Positions 1 through 6,454 of a DNA stretch of 25,185 bases are shown one piece after another. A program made the position numbers and the translations under genes. The DNA is taken from contig JAUWOV010000014.1 in NCBI GenBank assembly GCA_030611945.1, forward strand, positions 1 through 25,185. The letters run 5' to 3'. The notes beneath the pieces were generated by a model that saw only the letters and a program-made list of their open reading frames with translations, was not told the origin of the DNA and made no database searches. Within the stretch, counting starts at the first letter, position 1; every line of letters starts with the position of its first letter. This stretch comes from a bacterium (lineage in GTDB: Bacteria; JAHJDO01).

Positions 1-108
1 ACCAGGCATAAAACGTTCTTTGAGTGAATTATAGTGATTTGAAAGGAAATTCTTGGCAGAAATAAGTAGATTAGGTAAAAACTAATCTCGAATTTTCTTT
101 AGATCCCT

Positions 109-297
109 GTGTTTGCCGGTCTAAATAGGAATTTGGGTATTCACTTCCAGATAGGTGTCTCCAGATACAGTATGATATATGGGGCTTTTGCTTCTATTCC
201 GGTTTTTCTTATCTGGCTTTACATCAGTTGGCTGATAGTACTGTTTGGCGCAGAGATATCTTTTGCGCATCAAACAGTATTAAGTCATAAGGATTAA
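109..297 (+). pseudogene. C-terminal fragment of a YihY/BrkB-family membrane protein
   Basis: The 62 residues match the end of the YihY/BrkB (formerly RNase BN) inner-membrane family. A segment resembling the '[13 protein letters not shown]' region is followed by a hydrophobic helix (about residues 28-48) and the hallmark '[18 protein letters not shown]'. Full-length members are about 280 residues or more, so only the last fifth is present. The same frame has stops at 25-27, 40-42 and 100-102, and no other frame of bases 1-108 continues the gene. It is therefore a remnant rather than a gene cut by the window edge. Residues before about 11 no longer resemble the family, so the break lies near position 140. 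A GTG at 109 exists, but I see no SD and doubt that it is translated. The last codons lie in a palindromic repeat shared with coaD. Confidence 0.6.
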
Positions 298-360
298 GAA
301 TTAAGTAAAAGCCATTAAAACTTAATCCTTAGAGCGAAGCGTCTTAATCCTTAATCCTGC
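281..360. repeat. Palindromic AT-rich repeat at the convergent 3' ends
   Basis: A perfect 10-bp inverted repeat (AAGGATTAAG at 289-298, CTTAATCCTT at 321-330) is followed by further CTTAATCC/TTAATCC copies at 343-357. It holds the stop codons of both the YihY remnant (295-297) and coaD (324-322, minus strand). The 22-nt loop and the lack of a T-run on either strand argue against a classical terminator. It could still fold and terminate or stabilise both convergent transcripts. The form, short imperfect repeats of 'GGATTAAG', suggests a dispersed intergenic element. Confidence 0.5.
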
Positions 361-828
361 TTGCTTCAGATATTCTTCTACAACTTTGGGAACAAATTTG
401 GAGATATCTCCTTGCATAGATGCAATCTGTTTTATAATCTTGGAACTGACATAGGAAAAGGACTCATTTGGCATCATAAATATTGTCTCTGTTTTCGGAG
501 ATAGTTTTCGATTAATCAATGCCATCTGAAATTCATACTCAAAATCAGAAAAGGCGCGAATGCCTCTTAAAACAACGTTTGCCCCTTTAATGCGTACATA
601 ATCAATAAGAAGTCCTCCAAAATCATCAATTTCTACATTGCTCATACCCTTCGTGATTTCCTTTAACATGTCCACTCTTTCAGAAACTGTAAAAAGAGGA
701 TTTTTGTCAGGATTATGCGCGACTGCGACAATTAATCTATCAAATGTTTTAATGCCTCTTTTGATAAGGTCAACGTGTCCGTGAGTTACAGGATCAAAAG
801 TACCAGGATATATTGCTATTTTATTCAT
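322..828 (-). CDS. coaD: Phosphopantetheine adenylyltransferase (CoaD)
   Basis: CoaD joins ATP and 4'-phosphopantetheine to give dephospho-CoA, the penultimate step of CoA synthesis, in the cytosol. The 168-residue protein starts with the nucleotidyltransferase signature 'YPGTFDPVTHGH' (residues 7-18), including the T/HxGH ATP-binding site. The later conserved 'EFQMALINRKL' and 'FSYVSSKIIKQIA' segments are also present. Family members are about 160 residues; the extra C-terminal tail (…RIKTLRSKD) is encoded by the palindromic repeat that holds the stop codon. ATG at 828 has no SD and lies 11 nt from a predicted -10 box. The gene is divergent from the secreted-protein gene at 933. Confidence 0.96.
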   Translation of the reverse strand: MNKIAIYPGTFDPVTHGHVDLIKRGIKTFDRLIVAVAHNPDKNPLFTVSERVDMLKEITKGMSNVEIDDFGGLLIDYVRIKGANVVLRGIRAFSDFEYEFQMALINRKLSPKTETIFMMPNESFSYVSSKIIKQIASMQGDISKFVPKVVEEYLKQAGLRIKTLRSKD

Positions 829-839
829 AATTTAAGGTA

Positions 840-869
840 ATCTTAAATGATAGTATGGGTCAGTGTCAA
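840..869 (-). promoter_or_regulatory. Predicted promoter of coaD
   Basis: On the minus strand, TTGACA (869-864) and TAAGAT (845-840) are separated by 18 nt. The expected transcription start is only about 4 nt before the coaD ATG at 828, and no SD is visible. The -35 box is a perfect sigma-70-type match and the -10 box matches at four of six positions. Confidence 0.5.
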
Positions 870-897
870 AGAAAATATTCCAAAATACTTGCCTGAA

Positions 898-926
898 TTG
901 ACGATTAAAGCCTGTTATGATATATT
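898..926 (+). promoter_or_regulatory. Predicted promoter of the secreted-protein/kinase operon, probably leaderless
   Basis: TTGACG (898-903), a 17-nt spacer and TATATT (921-926), with an extended -10 TG at 918-919, form a near-consensus housekeeping promoter. Six bases after the -10 box comes the GTG start at 933. The predicted transcription start therefore coincides with the start codon and leaves no room for an SD. Confidence 0.6.
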
Positions 927-932
927 TCAATA

Positions 933-1895
933 GTGATTTCTTTCAAATATATCATAAAGCCAATTCTCATTATCGCCATCTTAATAGGATATTATTCTGG
1001 CATATCTGATGCTCAGGAAAGCAAGGAAAGCAAGGAAAGCTATCTATTAACAGAACAGGATAATTGTCTGAGATTTTTTTTGCGAATTAATTATAATGAT
1101 AAAGGATTGAAATCAGTTGCCGACGCGCTGATACAATCCTTTGTGCAAAACAAGATCGTTAATGACCGGGGTCTACAAATTTCCAATATATCTCTTCCTG
1201 TTTTTGATAAAATCTATGGCAATATATATGTTTCTGACACAGGAAAAACTAAGTATTTTATTGTAGGACATATATTAGCTGATAACCCAAATATTTCCAT
1301 AAAGATAGGAGGCGTAGCAGTATCTCTTAAAATTGGAGACAAAGAAAGCGGTAAAATGCTCCGAAAATCAATATTATCTGAGCTTTTGAGGAAATACATC
1401 GGGAAAACAGGCAGTGAATTATCAGCATATACTTTTATTGAAGATAGCGTGATTGTTGGTTCTACTCTAAATCTCGTTGAATATGCAAAAAGAAACTTCT
1501 CCAACCTAAACAGTCAGACGGCGCTGGATGACAAAACTGATGGCTATGTCACTCTGGAAAATAAAGGCAAACTATTGCTTCGTCTATTGAATAAATACTC
1601 CGGCAGTCTTGGATTTTCTCTGGCAACCTCTCCTGATCTAAATAAAATAAAAAACCTCAAAATAAAGTTTGATATTATTGATCAGGAGAGAGCAAAACTC
1701 TCCTTTGATCTAATATCTTCTGCTCTTACCCCTCATGCACAAAATACACTTCAGAACGATATAAAGTTTGTATTGGAACTATTGAGAAGAATTTGCGTGC
1801 AAAAGAACATCAATTTCAGTTATAATATTAAAGATAATTTTAATATAGATATTGAGTTAAGCGATCTGGGAAAATACTGGAATAACCTGAAATGA
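933..1895 (+). CDS. Secreted or membrane-anchored protein of unknown function
   Basis: I do not recognise a family for these 320 residues. The N-terminus has two lysines before a hydrophobic stretch (residues 8-24) and a plausible signal-peptidase site at '…GISDA-Q' (about residues 26-27). A short Gln/Glu/Ser/Lys-rich linker follows. The rest alternates short beta-like segments with Lys- and Asn-rich stretches and ends with a helix-rich region (about 270-300). No cysteine-based lipobox is seen. GTG at 933 is the only reasonable start: a stop in the same frame lies at 918-920. The gene overlaps the kinase gene by 4 nt, so the two are probably translated together. This product could be a target or sensor partner of the kinase; that is an inference from context only. 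Confidence 0.75.
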   Translation: MISFKYIIKPILIIAILIGYYSGISDAQESKESKESYLLTEQDNCLRFFLRINYNDKGLKSVADALIQSFVQNKIVNDRGLQISNISLPVFDKIYGNIYVSDTGKTKYFIVGHILADNPNISIKIGGVAVSLKIGDKESGKMLRKSILSELLRKYIGKTGSELSAYTFIEDSVIVGSTLNLVEYAKRNFSNLNSQTALDDKTDGYVTLENKGKLLLRLLNKYSGSLGFSLATSPDLNKIKNLKIKFDIIDQERAKLSFDLISSALTPHAQNTLQNDIKFVLELLRRICVQKNINFSYNIKDNFNIDIELSDLGKYWNNLK

Positions 1896-2707
1896 TAGGA
1901 AAAACGTTCGGCAAATATATAATTCTGGATATTATTAAGTCAGGTGGAATGGCTTCCATATACAAAGCAACTGATCCTGAAACAAAGAATATAGTAGCAA
2001 TTAAGATCCTTCAGCCGTCAAACGTAAATCGCAGAGCAATAAAAGGATTCATCCAAGAAGCTAAGATGTTAAAAAAGCTAAATCATCCAAATATAATTCA
2101 GGTGATGGATTTTGGGAAAGAAGACGGAATGCCTTATATGGTGATGGAACATATTGATGGAGAAGACCTAAAAAAGCTGTTGCTTCATAAAAAAATAAAA
2201 GGAATTCAGAAAAGATATGATATTATTTTACAGATAGGAATAGGACTGGATTATCTTCATGAAAACAATATAATTCATCAGGACATAAAGCCTGAAAATG
2301 TTCTGGTCTCAAAAAACAATGAAGTAAAGATTATAGATTTTGGTTTGGCGCATTACAATAGATTAAGGATCTTTACACGTAATCGTTTTATTGATGGAAC
2401 GCCTATATATATGTCTCCTGAACAGATAAGGAAAAAACATAGAGACAATAGAACAGACATATATTCTTATGGAATCACTACATATGAAATTCTAACCGGC
2501 AGAGTTCCATATCAAGCTAATGATAAAAACGCAATTATGAAAGCTCACATTGATATACGTATACGACCAAGATTAGTCTCTTATTACGATTCCAAGATAC
2601 CAAAAAGTATTGAAAATTGTGTGATGAAGGCTATAGAAAAAAATCCAAATAAAAGACATAGAACCGTGTCTGAAATAATCTTGGACTTTAGTAGAAATAA
2701 AATCTAA
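1892..2707 (+). CDS. Soluble Ser/Thr protein kinase (Hanks type)
   Basis: This is a 271-residue kinase domain with no membrane helix or sensor domain, unlike the usual PknB/PrkC form. Visible motifs in order are a glycine-rich loop 'SGGMASIYKA' (17-26), catalytic lysine K38 in 'VAIKIL', alpha-C glutamate E57, catalytic loop 'HQDIKPEN' with D131 and N136, 'DFG' at 149-151, and the P+1-loop 'GTPIYMSPEQ'. The catalytic loop has HQD in place of HRD, which classes it as a non-RD kinase, so activation may not need activation-loop phosphorylation. The ATG overlaps the stop of the upstream secreted-protein gene (ATGA). The L,D-transpeptidase gene follows after 14 nt. Context suggests control of envelope or peptidoglycan functions. 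Confidence 0.93.
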   Translation: MIGKTFGKYIILDIIKSGGMASIYKATDPETKNIVAIKILQPSNVNRRAIKGFIQEAKMLKKLNHPNIIQVMDFGKEDGMPYMVMEHIDGEDLKKLLLHKKIKGIQKRYDIILQIGIGLDYLHENNIIHQDIKPENVLVSKNNEVKIIDFGLAHYNRLRIFTRNRFIDGTPIYMSPEQIRKKHRDNRTDIYSYGITTYEILTGRVPYQANDKNAIMKAHIDIRIRPRLVSYYDSKIPKSIENCVMKAIEKNPNKRHRTVSEIILDFSRNKI

Positions 2708-2721
2708 AAAGGGAGATAGAT

Positions 2722-3930
2722 ATGAAAAAAAAGAATACGAAATTTATATTAGTCATTATGATACTAATAATTGCTGCCTATGTCGGATGGCAGGCATATT
2801 CTCTATTCCTTCAAAAAGACATTTCTAATCAGTATAAAAAAGCAGATATGTTTTATAATAAAGGCAATTTTGAAAAATCAAAGACTATCTATACTGACTT
2901 ATTGAATAAAAGCCAAAAATACAAATTTACATCCGAAGAAAAACAAGCAGAACTTGTATATAGACTTGCTATATGCAATAAAAAAATGGGGAATTTAAAA
3001 AATGCCGAGACTCTTCTGAACAGAATTGCAGACCAATTCAAAAATTCAAAATATATTGACGAAATGCTGCTTGAACTGGGTGAATTGGCGCAAACAAAAG
3101 ATGACCTTAAAAAAGCAGAGCTCCTATATGACAGGATATTAAACGAATATCCTAAAAGTAACATCTTTTATAATGCCTTGCATGCCAAAGCTCGTGTTTA
3201 TAAACAACAAAATAAACTTTTAAATGCTCTCTCTCTACTTGAGAGAGTTACTTTGGAATCAGATAATACTGGATTAAAAAACACAGCATACAAGGAGATT
3301 GGAGACATAAACGTACAACTTATCTTCTCGCCTATTCCTACAAAAGACAGTGTGATTTATAAAGTAAAAGCTGGAGACAGTATCACCATAATTGCCAAAC
3401 AATTTAATACTACAGTTGATTTGATTATAAAAAGCAACAAGTTGAAGGATACTGTAATAAGACCAGAAAAGAGATTAAAAATAACTTCTGGGGCTGGCTT
3501 CACTATTGAAGTATATACAAAGTCCAATAAGCTTGTCTTGAAAAATAACGGAAAACTTGTAAAAACCTATACAGTAGCTACTGGAGCTCATAACTCAACA
3601 CCTCTTGGAAATTTTAAAATAGTAAATAAATTAAAAAATCCTACATGGTATACTGCAGGCGCTGTTGTCTCTGCAGATAGTCCCAAGAATGTCCTTGGCA
3701 ATCGTTGGATGGGGATAACAGAAAAGGGCTATGGAATACATGGAACAACAGATCCCGAGAGTATCGGCAAACAATCCACAGAAGGCTGTGTAAGAATGTA
3801 TAACAAAGATGTAGAAGAATTATTTGACCTTGTGCCAGTCGGAACACCTGTAACCATAAAAAAGGTCAAATTCGAAGCACGAAGCACGAAATACGAAACA
3901 ATATCAAACGACCAAAATACAAATAATTAA
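2722..3930 (+). CDS. Membrane-anchored TPR-LysM-L,D-transpeptidase (YkuD)
   Basis: The 402-residue protein probably cross-links peptidoglycan by 3-3 (L,D) bonds or attaches a protein to it. Order: an N-terminal membrane anchor (residues 7-23), a TPR-like helical region (about 38-195, with 'AELLYDRILNEYPKS'-type repeats), a LysM domain (212-254, beginning 'YKVKAGDS'), and a YkuD catalytic domain (259-380). The active-site signature is clear: H340-G-T, then S352-T-E-G-C356-V-R. C356 is the expected nucleophile. An SD, GGGAGA (2711-2716), precedes the ATG at 2722. Residues from about 383 onward are encoded by a dispersed repeat, not by the family's own sequence. The gene lies between the kinase and accA. 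Confidence 0.93.
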   Translation: MKKKNTKFILVIMILIIAAYVGWQAYSLFLQKDISNQYKKADMFYNKGNFEKSKTIYTDLLNKSQKYKFTSEEKQAELVYRLAICNKKMGNLKNAETLLNRIADQFKNSKYIDEMLLELGELAQTKDDLKKAELLYDRILNEYPKSNIFYNALHAKARVYKQQNKLLNALSLLERVTLESDNTGLKNTAYKEIGDINVQLIFSPIPTKDSVIYKVKAGDSITIIAKQFNTTVDLIIKSNKLKDTVIRPEKRLKITSGAGFTIEVYTKSNKLVLKNNGKLVKTYTVATGAHNSTPLGNFKIVNKLKNPTWYTAGAVVSADSPKNVLGNRWMGITEKGYGIHGTTDPESIGKQSTEGCVRMYNKDVEELFDLVPVGTPVTIKKVKFEARSTKYETISNDQNTNN

Positions 3931-4003
3931 AACAATGTTTGGAATTTTGAAAATTAGAAATTAGAATTTGTTTAGGATTTCGATATTCGGATTTCGGATT
4001 TGT
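3869..4003 (+). repeat. Dispersed AT-rich repeat, copy A
   Basis: This segment of about 135 bp has a near-identical counterpart at 24036-24169 in the same orientation. It opens with 7-bp units (GAAGCAC, GAAGCAC, GAAATAC, GAAACAA) and continues through 'AAAATACAAAT' and 'ACAATGTTTGGAATTTTGAAAA'-like sequence. It ends with iterated GGATTT units ('TTTAGGATTTCGATATTCGG'). It overlaps the last 20 codons of the L,D-transpeptidase gene and ends 8 nt before the accA SD. Confidence 0.85.
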
Positions 4004-4023
4004 TTTTAGATAGGAGACAGAAA

Positions 4024-4983
4024 GTGGCGATAAACGGTCTTGAATTTGAAAAACCTATCATAGAGCTGGAGAAAAGGATAGAAGAATTAAAGACCTTTGC
4101 TTCTACAGAAAAGATAGATTTTTCAGATGAGATAAAAGTACTTGAGAAAAAGGCAATTGAAAGCAAAAAAAGAATATATCAGAATCTTACAGCCTGGCAA
4201 AGAATGCAGATTGCCCGCCATCCTGACAGACCATATACTCTGGACTATATTAATGCTCTTATGAAGAATTTTATTGAACTTCACGGCGACAGATCATTTG
4301 CTGATGACCAGGCAATAATAGGAGGATTAGCTAGTTTTCAGAATAAAACTGTTATGGTAATTGGCCACCAGAAAGGCAGAAATACGAAAGAAAATCTTTA
4401 CAGAAACTTTGGAATGTCTCATCCTGAAGGTTATAGGAAAATGTTAAGGTTGATGAAAACAGCTGAAAAATTTTCCATTCCGATAATTGCTTTTATTGAC
4501 ACGCCAGGTGCATATCCAGGCATTGAAGCGGAAGAAAGAGGACAGGCAGAGGCAATTGCGCACAACTTAAAAGAAATGGCTCACCTTCAAGTGCCTACGG
4601 TCGTTATAATTACTGGAGAAGGCGGCAGTGGAGGAGCACTGGCGATTGGTTTAGGTAATAAAGTTTTTATGCTGGAGAATGCTGTTTACTTCGTGTGTAC
4701 TCCTGAAGCATGCGGCGCAATCCTTTGGAAAGACAGAGCTAAAGCTCCTGAAGCTGCAGAAGCGCTTTGTATAACAGCATTGGATTTGAAAAAATTTGAA
4801 GTTATTGACTCAATAATACCTGAACCAGTTGGCGGAGCGCATAGAAATCCAGCTGAAGTAGCCGAGAATATTAAGAATACATTAAAAACCTGTTTAAGCG
4901 AACTAACTAAACTTTCTCCTGAAGAAATTAGTAATCAAAGATACGAAAAGTACAGAAAAATAGGCAAGTTTTTAGAGAAGTAG
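4024..4983 (+). CDS. accA: Acetyl-CoA carboxylase carboxyltransferase, alpha subunit
   Basis: AccA pairs with AccD to transfer the carboxyl group from biotin to acetyl-CoA, making malonyl-CoA for fatty acid synthesis. The 319 residues match the family length. Family-typical segments include '[17 protein letters not shown]' at the N-terminus, 'DRPYTLDYI', '[13 protein letters not shown]', 'MVIGHQKGR', '[19 protein letters not shown]', '[12 protein letters not shown]' and '[10 protein letters not shown]'. I start it at GTG 4024 because AGGAG (4012-4016) lies 7 nt upstream and the protein then begins like other AccA proteins. The open frame continues back to 4000, but that part is repeat sequence. 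No accD is in the window. The stop lies 3 nt from the 3' end of the convergent tRNA-Glu. Confidence 0.96.
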   Translation: MAINGLEFEKPIIELEKRIEELKTFASTEKIDFSDEIKVLEKKAIESKKRIYQNLTAWQRMQIARHPDRPYTLDYINALMKNFIELHGDRSFADDQAIIGGLASFQNKTVMVIGHQKGRNTKENLYRNFGMSHPEGYRKMLRLMKTAEKFSIPIIAFIDTPGAYPGIEAEERGQAEAIAHNLKEMAHLQVPTVVIITGEGGSGGALAIGLGNKVFMLENAVYFVCTPEACGAILWKDRAKAPEAAEALCITALDLKKFEVIDSIIPEPVGGAHRNPAEVAENIKNTLKTCLSELTKLSPEEISNQRYEKYRKIGKFLEK

Positions 4984-4986
4984 CAG

Positions 4987-5059
4987 TAGCCCCAAGGGGA
5001 ATCGAACCCCTGTTCCATGGCTGAGAACCATGTGTCCTGGTCCACTAGACGATGGGGCC
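4987..5059 (-). tRNA. tRNA-Glu (anticodon CTC)
   Basis: The minus strand folds into a full cloverleaf: acceptor GGCCCCA with TGGGGCT (one G-U at the first pair), D-arm with GTCTAGTGG, anticodon stem CATGG/CCATG with loop TTCTCAG (anticodon CTC), and T-arm AGGGG-TTCGATT-CCCCT. The discriminator base is A. CCA is not encoded, so it must be added by the nucleotidyltransferase. It is the second gene of a two-tRNA unit behind tRNA-Gln. Confidence 0.96.
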
Positions 5060-5063
5060 GGAG

Positions 5064-5134
5064 CTGCCCCGCAAGGACTCGAACCTCGACCAGATGAACC
5101 AGAATCATCCGTCCTACCATTAGACGACGGGGCA
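5064..5134 (-). tRNA. tRNA-Gln (anticodon CTG)
   Basis: The acceptor stem is TGCCCCG with CGGGGCA. The anticodon stem is GATGA/TCATC with loop TTCTGGT (anticodon CTG). The T-arm is GAGG-type with TTCGAGT. The discriminator is G and no CCA is encoded. It lies 4 nt upstream of tRNA-Glu in the same unit, so one transcript probably yields both. Both decode G-ending codons, so U34 isoacceptors should exist elsewhere in the genome. Confidence 0.95.
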
Positions 5135-5147
5135 AAACATCGGGCTA

Positions 5148-5175
5148 ATTATAAAAGAACATTGCGGAAAGTCAA
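5148..5175 (-). promoter_or_regulatory. Promoter of the tRNA-Gln/tRNA-Glu unit
   Basis: On the minus strand, TTGACT (5175-5170) and a perfect TATAAT (5153-5148) are separated by 16 nt. The following discriminator contains GCCCG, the GC-rich type found at stable-RNA promoters under growth-rate or stringent control. tRNA-Gln begins 13 nt after the -10 box. Confidence 0.75.
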
Positions 5176-5186
5176 GATTTAACTCT

Positions 5187-5909
5187 CTACACTCCTCTTG
5201 CTAAAGTATATACAAGAATTTCTCTTGCTCCAGCCTGCAATAAGACCCTGGAGCATTCATTAACAGTTGCGCCTGTTGTCATAACATCATCAACAAGTAA
5301 AATTCTTTTTTCATTTAGCTTTTGTTCATTCCTTGCTGAAAACGCTCCTTTAATATTCTTAGTGCGTTCTTTCAGAGAAAGACCTGTTTGTGAAGGAGTT
5401 GCTTTTGTTCTCTTTAAACTAGTTTTTGACAATGGTATATTGAACCTCTTACTAATCTTTTTTCCTATTAGTTCAGCCTGATTAAATCCTCTGGAATACT
5501 CTCGTATCCAATGGAGCGGTACAGGAACAATTAAATCGCAGCTAGGGAAATCAAGACTATTTGGCAATAAAAATACCTCAAACAACGTTTCTAAAAGATA
5601 CGTCTTTCTGTTATATTTAAAAAAATGAATACATTCCCTTACTGATCCATCATATATTCCGCTAGCGCGCGCTTTTGAGAAATAGAACTGTTTCTCTCTA
5701 CATGTTGTGCAAATACCATTTACAAAAGGTCTGCCGCATTTATGACAAACTTTTCCGGAAATAAGTATTAGATTTTTCTTGCATGCGTCACAAAGATAGG
5801 TATCAGTCTGATATGAAAGCTGTTCTTTACATAGCAGGCAATAAACTGGAAAAACAAGGTTAATAATAAATTTAACTGGTTTTTGTAACAGTTCTATAGA
5901 GAACTTCAT
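5187..5909 (-). CDS. ComF-family phosphoribosyltransferase-like protein
   Basis: ComF-family proteins join an N-terminal double zinc ribbon to a phosphoribosyltransferase fold. They support competence and DNA uptake in several bacteria. From the ATG at 5909 the protein has 240 residues. Cysteine pairs at 24/27, 40/43, 55/58 and 67/70 form the zinc ribbons. 'PVPLHWIREYSRGFNQAELIGK' (129-150 region) is the typical ComF core, and 'VDDVMTTGAT' (206-215) is the PRPP-binding loop. The frame can be extended to a TTG at 5939, but that would run into the terminator hairpin of the upstream gene. ATG 5909, with AGGAT just upstream, is preferred. No other competence gene is in the window. Confidence 0.9.
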   Translation of the reverse strand: MKFSIELLQKPVKFIINLVFPVYCLLCKEQLSYQTDTYLCDACKKNLILISGKVCHKCGRPFVNGICTTCREKQFYFSKARASGIYDGSVRECIHFFKYNRKTYLLETLFEVFLLPNSLDFPSCDLIVPVPLHWIREYSRGFNQAELIGKKISKRFNIPLSKTSLKRTKATPSQTGLSLKERTKNIKGAFSARNEQKLNEKRILLVDDVMTTGATVNECSRVLLQAGAREILVYTLARGV

Positions 5910-5925
5910 TTTATCCTTAACAGAA

Positions 5926-5962
5926 AAGCCCCGAACCAAAGATTTCTCCTGGTTCAGGGCTT
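5926..5962 (-). terminator. Rho-independent terminator of the MC1-like gene
   Basis: AAGCCCCGAACCA (5926-5938) pairs with TGGTTCAGGGCTT (5950-5962) at 12 of 13 positions around an 11-nt loop. Read on the minus strand, the hairpin is followed by TTTTCTG. It lies 18 nt beyond the stop codon of the MC1-like gene and just upstream of the ComF-like gene. Confidence 0.85.
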
Positions 5963-5979
5963 CGCAAGAAACAACCTAC

Positions 5980-6285
5980 TTATATTGCGTTCAATTTTTC
6001 AACACGAAGTTTCTTTACAGTAGGCTTATTAATTTTATCCGGCATCCAATCAGGTGCATTAGCAGGTTTTGCAACTTTTGCTACAGAACCCTTAAATATA
6101 TGCAGTCTCCATTTGCCGTCTTTCTTCTGCCCATGTTCTCTGAGCTTGATCAGACCGTCGCTGTCTTTCAAACCTCTGGAAGCAGCCTTAAGAGCAGCCT
6201 GTCTTGCTCCTTTGCCCTTAAATACATTGTCTTCCTTTCTGCCTATTCTCAATGAATAGAGCTTCGCTTCTGCTTTCTTTGCCAT
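5980..6285 (-). CDS. MC1-like chromosomal DNA-binding protein
   Basis: The 101-residue, lysine-rich protein matches the MC1 family, small monomeric proteins that bend and compact DNA and are best known from Methanosarcinales and haloarchaea. Family features seen in order are 'VFKGKGARQAALKAASRG' (like the archaeal 'VFTGKQPRQAALKAANRG'), 'IKLREHG', 'HIFKG', 'APDWMPDKINKP' and 'VKKLRVEKL'. The archaeal form is about 93 residues; this one has a short extra N-terminus (MAKKAEAK). Expression looks high: a very strong SD (GGGAGGTGA) lies 5 nt before the ATG, and a good terminator follows. It probably acts as a nucleoid-associated protein. Family assignment is from motif memory, not from a search. 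Confidence 0.85.
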   Translation of the reverse strand: MAKKAEAKLYSLRIGRKEDNVFKGKGARQAALKAASRGLKDSDGLIKLREHGQKKDGKWRLHIFKGSVAKVAKPANAPDWMPDKINKPTVKKLRVEKLNAI

Positions 6286-6317
6286 TGTATCACCTCCCTG
6301 TTTTTGCCATTTTCCAT

Positions 6318-6346
6318 ATTAAATCAAAAGTTTCTGCAAAATGCAA
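6318..6346 (-). promoter_or_regulatory. Candidate promoter of the MC1-like gene
   Basis: On the minus strand, TTGCAT (6346-6341), a 17-nt spacer and TTTAAT (6323-6318) preceded by an extended -10 TG are followed after about 25 nt by the strong SD and ATG. The -35 match is weak. The stretch between tRNA-Pro and the gene (6286-6379) holds no other obvious candidate. Confidence 0.4.
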
Positions 6347-6379
6347 ATAAAAAATCGCAATACTTAGATAACCTTGAAG

Positions 6380-6453
6380 TCGGGGCGAGTGGATTTGAAC
6401 CACCGACCTCCACGTCCCGAACGTGGCGCGCTGCCAAGCTGCGCTACGCCCCG
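6380..6453 (-). tRNA. tRNA-Pro (anticodon CGG)
   Basis: The cloverleaf has acceptor CGGGGCG/CGCCCCG, a D-arm with GCGCAGCTTGGCAGCGC, anticodon stem CCACG/CGTGG with loop TTCGGGA (anticodon CGG), and a T-arm with GGTTCAAATCC. The discriminator is A and CCA is not encoded. Its 5' end lies 1 nt after the stop codon of the YqaA gene. It is therefore probably cut from the 3' end of the yqaA-containing mRNA, or uses a promoter inside that gene. Confidence 0.96.
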
Positions 6454-6454
6454 C

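Noticed and set aside
2-34. Short frame at the left edge ending in a stop at 32-34 as the 3' end of a gene
   Set aside because: Eleven codons are too few to judge and they do not resemble the missing part of the YihY protein.
289-330. Inverted repeat as a bidirectional rho-independent terminator
   Set aside because: The stem is AT-rich with a 22-nt loop and lacks a T-run on either side, so I call it a repeat only.
3871-3900. Tandem GAAGCAC units as the start of a CRISPR or minisatellite array
   Set aside because: There are only four 7-bp units, imperfect and without spacers; they are part of the dispersed repeat.
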